A stretch of 7,963 nucleotides of DNA from an uncultured Bacteroides sp. (GTDB lineage: Bacteria; Bacteroidota; Bacteroidia; Bacteroidales; Bacteroidaceae), in the NCBI GenBank assembly GCA_900557355.1, contig USSR01000304.1, positions 1-7,963 of the forward strand, read 5' to 3'. Both the position numbers and the translations under genes were made by a program. Below, in pieces: positions 1 through 6,729 of the stretch; position 1 is the stretch's first letter, and every line of letters begins with the position of its first letter. Under the pieces are notes generated by a model. It saw nothing but the letters and a program-made list of their open reading frames with translations, was not told the DNA's origin and made no database searches.

Positions 1-1
1 A

Positions 2-1447
2 TTAGTAGGCATACATAGAAATACGCTACGTATGAAACGTTTAATTACCGAACTTCTTGATTTTAGAAAACAAGAACAGGGATTCGAGAAGTTTAAATAC
101 AGCAAGCAGGATATTTATTCGTTTCTGGAGGAAATCTATCTGTCTTTCAAGGAATACGCCAGAGGCAAACAGATTATTTTCGAATACTTTAATAAAGATC
201 GTTCGCTGGATGTATGGTTTGATGTAGTGCAACTGGAAAAGGTTATTTATAACTTGTTGTCGAACGCTTTTAAATATACACCTTTGGGAGGTACGGTTTC
301 ATTATCGGTACAAGAGTATGAAAACAGCGTTATGATACTTATTTCAGATACAGGAATAGGCATTGCCGAGGAAAATCTGAATAAGATATTCGACCGTTTC
401 TATCAAGTAGACAGTCTGGACAACCAGAAAGGCACAGGCATTGGACTGGCGCTTGCAAAAAGTATTATCGAAGCGCATAAAGGAAAAATCGGTGCCCGAA
501 GCCGGGAAGGAAAAGGGACGACATTTGTCGTTGAGTTACCTTTGGGAGACAGCCATATTTCGGCTTCACAAAAAGTGGAGACTCCTGATATTGATTCATA
601 CTGCATTTCATTACTGAAGATGGATGATGAAAAAATAACGGAAGAGATACCGGAGGATGAAAATTCTGACAGGACAGAAGAACCTTCGAGTAAAATACTG
701 ATTGTCGAAGATAACGAAGAATTACGAGAACTGTTAGTACGTTTATTCTCCAAAGTATACTCGGTTTATGAAGCCCAAGACGGTGAAGAAGGTTTTGAAA
801 AAACCAAAGAAGTACAACCTGATATTGTGCTAAGTGATATCATGATGCCCAAGATGTCCGGAATAGAAATGTGCCGGATGATAAAAAGTAATTTTGAAAC
901 TTCGCACATACCTGTCATACTGCTCACAGCACAGACTGCGGAAGAATTTACTATACAAGGGTTAAAAATGGGCGCAGATGACTATATCACTAAACCTTTT
1001 AATGTGAAACATTTGTTTATGCGTTGTAATAACCTGGTGAACGGCAGAAAGCTGTTACAGAAAAAATATGCTAAACAAATGGATAACAATGTAGATATTT
1101 TGGCAACCAATGGTGCCGACCAGCAATTTTTGGAACAATGTGTGACCTGTATTGAACAAAACATCGATAATCCCGATTTTGATGTGAATATGTTCGCACA
1201 GGCTTTAAATATCGGACGTACCAAGTTATTCCTAAAACTAAAAGGAATAACAGGACAGACGCCGAATGATTTTATTTTAAACGTCAGGTTGAAAAAAGCA
1301 CAAATGCTGCTGATTCAGTCAGATACTAAGACGATTTCGGAAATAGCTTATGAAGTAGGTTTCAACTCTCCAAGTTATTTCATTAAACGATTCAGAGAAC
1401 TGTTCGGGATAACACCGGCACAGTTCCAAAAGGGAATCACGGAATAA
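2..1447 (+). CDS. Hybrid two-component system regulator (HTCS), 3' part: histidine kinase + receiver + AraC-type DNA-binding domain
   Basis: This is the cytoplasmic end of a one-chain sensor/regulator that in Bacteroidota detects glycan fragments and activates nearby polysaccharide-utilisation genes. The frame is open to the window edge, and the codons before the ATG at 32 read as the second helix of a HisKA domain (HRNTLRMKRLITELLDFRK). That ATG is therefore internal, and the periplasmic sensor, membrane segment and phospho-acceptor His lie upstream. Residues below are counted from that ATG. The ATPase domain has an N-box at 70-84 (NLLSNAFKYTP), G1 DTGIGI at 106, F-box IFDRFYQ and G2 GTGIGL at 134-139. 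An acidic linker of about 45 residues follows. The receiver has VEDNEE, phospho-acceptor Asp269 in LSDIMMP, and Lys321 in TKPFN. The AraC/XylS double helix-turn-helix occupies about 370-471 (ISEIAYEVGFNSPSYFIKRF, FGITPAQF). All key residues visible here are intact. It ends 33 bp before the GH2-like gene, its likely target. The ligand is unknown because the sensor is missing from the window. Confidence 0.95.
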   Translation, partial: LVGIHRNTLRMKRLITELLDFRKQEQGFEKFKYSKQDIYSFLEEIYLSFKEYARGKQIIFEYFNKDRSLDVWFDVVQLEKVIYNLLSNAFKYTPLGGTVSLSVQEYENSVMILISDTGIGIAEENLNKIFDRFYQVDSLDNQKGTGIGLALAKSIIEAHKGKIGARSREGKGTTFVVELPLGDSHISASQKVETPDIDSYCISLLKMDDEKITEEIPEDENSDRTEEPSSKILIVEDNEELRELLVRLFSKVYSVYEAQDGEEGFEKTKEVQPDIVLSDIMMPKMSGIEMCRMIKSNFETSHIPVILLTAQTAEEFTIQGLKMGADDYITKPFNVKHLFMRCNNLVNGRKLLQKKYAKQMDNNVDILATNGADQQFLEQCVTCIEQNIDNPDFDVNMFAQALNIGRTKLFLKLKGITGQTPNDFILNVRLKKAQMLLIQSDTKTISEIAYEVGFNSPSYFIKRFRELFGITPAQFQKGITE

Positions 1448-1480
1448 ATTTATAATCTATTTTAATACAATAATAATACT

Positions 1481-4348
1481 ATGAGAACAAAACTATTAGG
1501 TGCTTTTTGTCTGTTATTCCCATTATTATCGGTTGCTGCCGATATTCAAAGAATAACTCCTATTACTTCTGACAATAGTGTCAAAATAGAAGTGACTTTA
1601 TCGGCAGAAGCGGGTGAACATTTATTGCTTGATGCCACCATTGTCGGCTCACAGAATAAAGAGAAACTATGCAACTTTTCAAAAGAATATCTCTTTAATC
1701 ATAAAACCGATACGACAGTTATACTGGCTACAGATCAATTAACTCCGAAATTATGGAGTCCGGTTTCGCCTGTACTTTATGACCTTACACTAAAAGCAGG
1801 AAAGCAGACTTTTCAGAAGAGAATAGGATTCAGAAAATTTGAGATGCATAACGGTGTCTTCTATTTAAACGACAAACCAATCTACCTGCGGGGCAATGCC
1901 ATAAACCCACCGGAACGCGGCATACCGGAACAACTGGAGCAAAGTAAAGAGTTTGCACGTGACTATGTGCGATATATGAAAAGCCTTCATATCAATATCA
2001 TTCGTATCCCCGACAACCAAAACTGGATGGATGTATGCGACGAAGAAGGAATGATGATATTCGCCGGTCGGTACGGTCGTCCTAAACACGCAACAAAAAC
2101 AGCTCCTCCAACAGATTTTGAATTATCACTTAAAACCTATAAGGAAATAGATTTAGGTCCGTTTACCTCCCATCCTTCTGTCGTAATTTATATTTTATCC
2201 AATGAAATGCCCTACGAAGGAAAGGTAGGTGACTTATACAGGGATTTTCTTACTCGAATGTATCAAGAACTTAAAAAATGGGATAGTACCCGTTTGTATA
2301 TTTGTAATGCCGGCTATGGTCTAGGGAAATCAGCAGATATCTATGACGTACACAGGTATTGGGGATGGTACTATAACTCTTTCCTCACCTACCTGAATAT
2401 GCGCGACAAGGATATGTGGCAAAATCCGGGAAAAGTACAGCCCATTACCTTCACAGAATGTGTGGGTAACTATACCGGTATAGACGGACGCTTTAACCTT
2501 TGTTCGAGAACCAAGCAACCCGGTTCTCAAAAGTGTTGGACAGGACATTTGCCTGATGCGGAACAAGCAGAAGCCGCCATGGCCTATCAGGCATTTGTTC
2601 TGAAAAATGCGACGGAGCTATTCCGCCGCTTGAGAAGCCAGAATGATTGTCTGGCTGGCACCATGCCTTTCACCATTGTATTTCACCATTGGGACGGAGT
2701 AAGTTCTTTTGCCGAGATGAAGCCCAAACCGGTCGCCAGGCAGTATCAGCTTAGCTATCAGCCTATATTATTGAGTTGGGAAAACTGGCAATCACAAGTA
2801 TATGCAGGAAAGAAGCTATCGGTAGTGGCACACGTAGTGAATGACGATGATTACGGTAATGGATTGAGCAATGCCCGCCTGCATTGGTGGATTGAGCATG
2901 AAGGCAAGAAAGTAATATCGGGAGAAAATGAATTCCCGTTTGTCCCTTATTATGGAACCGATAAATTACCTCTCACTATCAATATCCCACAGAATCTACC
3001 CACGGGAGATTATCTATTAAAAGGAGAGATTTATTCCAAAGACAAAAAGGTGTCATATAACGAAAGCGAATTATTTATTGCCGGAAAGGATTGGAACAAC
3101 CCGACTGATACAGAAACAACAGTTTTTGTATATGACACTACCCCGGAACAACAAACATTAAACTGTTTACAAAGAAAGGGATATTCCGTGAAAACAGCAT
3201 CCTCATTGACAAAACTCCCTATGCACTCCACATTTGTCATCGGTAAAGATTCGTGGGATGATAACCTTGACAGACAAACCGAAGAATTGAAAGCGTATGT
3301 CAATAAAGGCGGCCGCATTATTTGCCTTGAACAGAATCAAACCACTTTCAACTCATCCTGGTTGCCCGTAAAAGTAAAATTTCTGGAACATAGTAATAAC
3401 GATCCGGTTTATCTGTCACCGTCTCTGGTATACAAAGATGGCATGAATATCAATCTGGAACGTCCTTATCATCCGATTTTCAGTGGATTGAATCCACGTA
3501 TGTTCAGGCTATGGGCTGACTATACTTCTTATGATGAGTCGAAGAATGGCTTCCCGACCATCTATCCTGTAAATACGGGTTATGAGTTGCAATCGCCCTC
3601 AATAGAGGATGTGGCAATTCTCGCCAACTATAGCCGTGCCCTGGCTGGTACAGCTTTATCCGAGTTGTTTGTGGGGAAAGGTTCCATCCTTTTATCCGGA
3701 TTTGACTTGATAGACCATTGCGAAGTAGATCCTGTAGCCGACAAACTTCTTTCCAACATAATTCAGTATATGGCTGTCAATAAGAAGCATGAACAGTATG
3801 TAGCCGTAAACGATTCCATTATTTGGGGAGACTATGCCTCTGAACGGGGGATAGTTAATGCTCCATGTAACGGTTTGATGGTGAATACGATTCCTATCAT
3901 TCCAAAAGGACAGGAAGAACTGCCGAAGTATAAAGTGCAGGTTGATGAATATGGATATCAATATGCAGGCTCCTACGGAGGCTGGAATTCGAAACCGGGA
4001 GTGCAATATGTCACATACGGCAGACGTCCGATGGCTCCATTTACTTTCTCACGTGGAGGTAGCCCCATTGTCGATACATCTTTAACCGTTGGCGAAGGTT
4101 ACTTTTATCTGGCACTTCCCCGAAAGGCAAAGACGATGGTTACTGTATTGGAGAATCCGGTAGACGAGCCTCTTAACATCAGTCTTTCGGTCACGGACGG
4201 AACATGGGAAAAGTATATCATCCAACCCAAACAACAGTTGATTATCAGAACGAATATCTCTCATCTGAAAAACAAGATGAAAGTGACGCTGAAAGGAGAC
4301 AGGCGCACCATATTATTAAAGACTATAATAAAGCAAACCCAAAAGTAA
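1481..4348 (+). CDS. Secreted GH2-like glycoside hydrolase with a glutamine-amidotransferase-like domain
   Basis: A 955-residue probable exo-glycosidase of the family 2 type, a group including beta-galactosidases, beta-glucuronidases and beta-mannosidases. A signal peptide spans 1-20 (cleavage near SVAA|D) with no lipobox, so it is probably periplasmic. Residues 21-120 form an immunoglobulin-like GH2 domain ending in the typical LWSPVSPVLYDLTL and IGFRKFE. The barrel starts at 127 (FYLNDKPIYLRGN). The likely acid/base is Glu242 (HPSVVIYILSNE) and the likely nucleophile Glu326 (ITFTE), with a conserved-looking Trp404 late in the barrel. Residues 436-545 look like another beta-sandwich. Residues 546-767 resemble a class I glutamine-amidotransferase-like domain (VFVYD, GGRIICLEQ, GKGSILLSGFDL). 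The last 190 residues are beta-rich and unassigned. It lacks the usual N-terminal jelly-roll domain, and the usual His-Tyr-Pro stretch reads IRIPDNQN, so sugar specificity is open. The ATG at 1481 is preceded by an A/T-rich leader and followed at once by the signal peptide. Family call firm, substrate unknown. Confidence 0.88.
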   Translation: MRTKLLGAFCLLFPLLSVAADIQRITPITSDNSVKIEVTLSAEAGEHLLLDATIVGSQNKEKLCNFSKEYLFNHKTDTTVILATDQLTPKLWSPVSPVLYDLTLKAGKQTFQKRIGFRKFEMHNGVFYLNDKPIYLRGNAINPPERGIPEQLEQSKEFARDYVRYMKSLHINIIRIPDNQNWMDVCDEEGMMIFAGRYGRPKHATKTAPPTDFELSLKTYKEIDLGPFTSHPSVVIYILSNEMPYEGKVGDLYRDFLTRMYQELKKWDSTRLYICNAGYGLGKSADIYDVHRYWGWYYNSFLTYLNMRDKDMWQNPGKVQPITFTECVGNYTGIDGRFNLCSRTKQPGSQKCWTGHLPDAEQAEAAMAYQAFVLKNATELFRRLRSQNDCLAGTMPFTIVFHHWDGVSSFAEMKPKPVARQYQLSYQPILLSWENWQSQVYAGKKLSVVAHVVNDDDYGNGLSNARLHWWIEHEGKKVISGENEFPFVPYYGTDKLPLTINIPQNLPTGDYLLKGEIYSKDKKVSYNESELFIAGKDWNNPTDTETTVFVYDTTPEQQTLNCLQRKGYSVKTASSLTKLPMHSTFVIGKDSWDDNLDRQTEELKAYVNKGGRIICLEQNQTTFNSSWLPVKVKFLEHSNNDPVYLSPSLVYKDGMNINLERPYHPIFSGLNPRMFRLWADYTSYDESKNGFPTIYPVNTGYELQSPSIEDVAILANYSRALAGTALSELFVGKGSILLSGFDLIDHCEVDPVADKLLSNIIQYMAVNKKHEQYVAVNDSIIWGDYASERGIVNAPCNGLMVNTIPIIPKGQEELPKYKVQVDEYGYQYAGSYGGWNSKPGVQYVTYGRRPMAPFTFSRGGSPIVDTSLTVGEGYFYLALPRKAKTMVTVLENPVDEPLNISLSVTDGTWEKYIIQPKQQLIIRTNISHLKNKMKVTLKGDRRTILLKTIIKQTQK

Positions 4349-4443
4349 CTTCCGTACAATGTTGCTTCTTAAAAGAACGATTTTTATATCTTATCATATA
4401 CAAAAGCAGGATATTTGCCCATGAATTTATAATCAGGCAAACT
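4349..4443 (+). other. 95-bp gap before the double esterase, possible leader
   Basis: This is the longest gap in the window. It is AT-rich and has no Shine-Dalgarno-like purine block close to ATG 4444, as is common in Bacteroidota. GATATTTG at 4410-4417 matches the Bacteroides -7 box TAnnTTTG except at its first base, but no TTTG lies at the usual distance upstream, so an independent promoter is doubtful. A short AT-only-looking palindrome, TTCTT-AA-AAGAA, lies near its start and is too weak to call a terminator. Confidence 0.3.
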
Positions 4444-6702
4444 ATGAAACGCATATTATTTTCTTTCTTTTTATCACTGATAACAATACTATCCTTTGCA
4501 GCTGACGGATTTACGGTAGCAGATGTCTTTACGGACCACATGGTATTGCAGCGAAATGCCATAATAAAGATATGGGGAGAAGCCCAAAACGGTTCACTGG
4601 TTGAGGTCCGGTTTGCAGGGCAGCTTCGGAAAGTAAAAGCCATTCAGGGAAAATGGCAAGTGACATTGAAGACCGGAGAAGCCGGAGGGCCCTATAAATT
4701 AGATATTATAAACGGTAATAATAAGGTTAGTTTTCAAGATGTTTTAATAGGTGACGTATGGTTGGCGGGTGGTCAGTCGAACATGGAATTCGCTTTGCGC
4801 AGAGTAAAAGATGCTCAAAAGGAGATTAGTTCGGCCGACTACGCACAAATACGTTATTATAAAGTGCCGAGAAAATTCTACCCGGAACAGGAAGTGTCCA
4901 AAGCATCATGGAGGGTATGTTCACCGCAGACAGCACCGGAGTTTTCTGCTATCGCTTATTATTTTTCCAGGAACATACATAAAGAGTTGAATATTCCTAT
5001 CGGTATCATCCAAATTCCGGTAGGAGGAACCACGGTGGGGGCCTGGACAAGCAGGTCACTGCTGATGTCGGACAAAGACTTCCGCCCGATAGTACAGCAT
5101 TATGACAGTATAGTGAATTCTTACGGGTCGGACGGGTACGAAAAACTATACAACCGTTATGTTTCAAGTCTGGCAGAGTATCACCAGTTGAACGCGGAAC
5201 AAAAGAAGTATATAGACAAACCGGTGGAACCTATGGGAAGAAAGAATTTCCATAGACCGATAGGATTGTCCGAGACAATGCTAAACACTGTTATTCCTTA
5301 CACATTGAAAGGTTTCCTCTTTTATCAGGGAGAATCAAACACAGCCCGCGGAGCGCAATACCGCAAATTGTTTCCTGCCATGATAAATGAATGGAGAACT
5401 GCTTGGGGACAGGGAGATATTCCGTTTCTCTTTATTCAGTTACCCAGATTCGAAACGAAAACACGTTATTGGTATGAACTACGTGAAGCGCAATACCTTA
5501 CCTCGCACCATGTAAAAAATACAGCAATGGTTGTCGCTTTCGATCAGGGTAATCCGAAAGACATTCATCCCATAGTGAAAGACACAGTAGGCTGGCGGTT
5601 GTCTCAATTAGCACTAGGAAAAGTTTATGGTAAAAAAGTTGTTTGCCAGGGGCCGGAATTCAAGAAGATGACGAAAACTGCCGATGGATCTTTGTTACTT
5701 GATTTTGCCAATGCCGGTACAGGACTCGTTAGCAAAGACAATGCAGCAACACTTTCAGGTTTCACTGTTGCAGGTAAAGATGGTAAATTCTATCCCGCTG
5801 AAGCAATCATCGTAGGCAAAAATCAAGTAAAGGTGAAAAATAATCTGGTGACAACTCCCGTAGATGTCCGTTACCTCTGGGTGAATAGTGCCGATATGAA
5901 CTTATTTAATAAAGAAGGTTTTCCGGCATTTCCTTTCCGTACAGACAAGTATCGGTTAGTAACAGAAGGCGTATATGTTAATCCGGAGCCGGTACTACCT
6001 GACCTTGATTTGTTTCTTTTCATCGGCCAGTCTAATATGGCAGGACGGGGATACATCACAGATAACTACAAAGGTAACATTAAAAATACGTATCTGCTTA
6101 CTCCCGTTGGCGGGATGGAATCGGCACGCAATCCTTTGAACAAATATTCTACGATTCGCAAACGATTGGATTTGCAAGGAGTGGGCCCTGCTTATTCATT
6201 CGCAAAAGCAATTACAAATAAAACGGGGCGTCCGCTAGGACTGGTAGTAAATGCTCGCGGAGGCAGTTCTATCAACTCTTGGATGAAAGGGGCAAAAGAC
6301 AATTATTATGATGAAGCTCTGTCACGTATACGTCAGGCAATGAAGTTCGGTACACTGAAAGCCATTATCTGGCATCAGGGAGAAAGCGACAGTAATGCCC
6401 CAGAGACATATATATTGAAACTACAAGAACTGGTAGCCAATTTGCGCAAAGATTTAAATAATGCAAGACTCCCGTTCATTGTAGGTGAATTGGCAGAATG
6501 GAGGATAAACGGCACATCAGAAACATTCAATGAAATGCTACGAACAGTTCCCCAACATATTCCTTATTCTTATTGTGTGTCATCCAAAGAACTAGTTCCC
6601 TTGATTGACGAGAATGATCCTCACTTCAGTGCAGACAGCCAAATAATCCTGGGCCGAAGATATGCAGACGCAGCTTATAAGGCTTGTTACTCCGAAGAAT
6701 AA
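4444..6702 (+). CDS. Secreted double carbohydrate esterase: sialate O-acetylesterase-like (SASA) half fused to a CE6-like acetylesterase half
   Basis: A 752-residue protein expected to remove acetyl esters from a glycan. The frame is open back to 4204, inside the preceding gene, but ATG 4444 starts a clear signal peptide (KRILFSFFLSLITILSFAA|D) without a lipobox, so that start is chosen. Residues 21-100 are the beta-sandwich usual in this family (FTDHMVLQR, IWGEA). The first SGNH hydrolase domain has nucleophile Ser112 in GGQSNME, a GGTTVGAW block, FYQGESN at 293-299, and Asp373/His375 in DIHP. A beta domain ending GFPAFPFRTD follows (about 390-505), normally the end of such proteins. Here a second hydrolase domain continues (about 516-752): Ser530 in IGQSNMAGRG, NARGGSSINSW, WHQGESDS at 643-649, and Asp725/His727 in DPHFS with LGRRYA. 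The second domain resembles CE6 acetylxylan-esterase-type enzymes. Both active sites look complete. The gap to the GH2-like gene is 95 bp and to the next gene 27 bp, which fits one transcript. Sialic acid need not be the substrate; the family name is historical. Confidence 0.9.
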   Translation: MKRILFSFFLSLITILSFAADGFTVADVFTDHMVLQRNAIIKIWGEAQNGSLVEVRFAGQLRKVKAIQGKWQVTLKTGEAGGPYKLDIINGNNKVSFQDVLIGDVWLAGGQSNMEFALRRVKDAQKEISSADYAQIRYYKVPRKFYPEQEVSKASWRVCSPQTAPEFSAIAYYFSRNIHKELNIPIGIIQIPVGGTTVGAWTSRSLLMSDKDFRPIVQHYDSIVNSYGSDGYEKLYNRYVSSLAEYHQLNAEQKKYIDKPVEPMGRKNFHRPIGLSETMLNTVIPYTLKGFLFYQGESNTARGAQYRKLFPAMINEWRTAWGQGDIPFLFIQLPRFETKTRYWYELREAQYLTSHHVKNTAMVVAFDQGNPKDIHPIVKDTVGWRLSQLALGKVYGKKVVCQGPEFKKMTKTADGSLLLDFANAGTGLVSKDNAATLSGFTVAGKDGKFYPAEAIIVGKNQVKVKNNLVTTPVDVRYLWVNSADMNLFNKEGFPAFPFRTDKYRLVTEGVYVNPEPVLPDLDLFLFIGQSNMAGRGYITDNYKGNIKNTYLLTPVGGMESARNPLNKYSTIRKRLDLQGVGPAYSFAKAITNKTGRPLGLVVNARGGSSINSWMKGAKDNYYDEALSRIRQAMKFGTLKAIIWHQGESDSNAPETYILKLQELVANLRKDLNNARLPFIVGELAEWRINGTSETFNEMLRTVPQHIPYSYCVSSKELVPLIDENDPHFSADSQIILGRRYADAAYKACYSEE

Positions 6703-6729
6703 ATACATACCATAAAATACAAAAGATTT

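Noticed and set aside
1335..1363. Possible Bacteroides promoter inside the regulator's 3' end (TTTC ... TAGGTTTC)
   Set aside because: Both boxes have a mismatch at the important final G and the spacer is 17 bases instead of about 19-21; chance matches of this quality are common in AT-rich DNA.
4365..4390. Possible terminator after the GH2-like gene: TTCTT-AA-AAGAA followed by a T run
   Set aside because: The stem is five pairs with one G-C and a two-base loop, so it is too weak for an intrinsic terminator.
4204..4443. In-frame N-terminal extension of the double esterase, overlapping the end of the GH2-like gene
   Set aside because: It would bury the clear signal peptide that starts at ATG 4444, and the extra residues are the out-of-frame reading of the GH2-like gene plus the intergenic gap.
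4771..6660. Recent tandem duplication as the origin of the two esterase halves
   Set aside because: By eye the halves share only the family block motifs (GQSNM, QGES, Asp-x-His); the surrounding residues and the domain layout differ.
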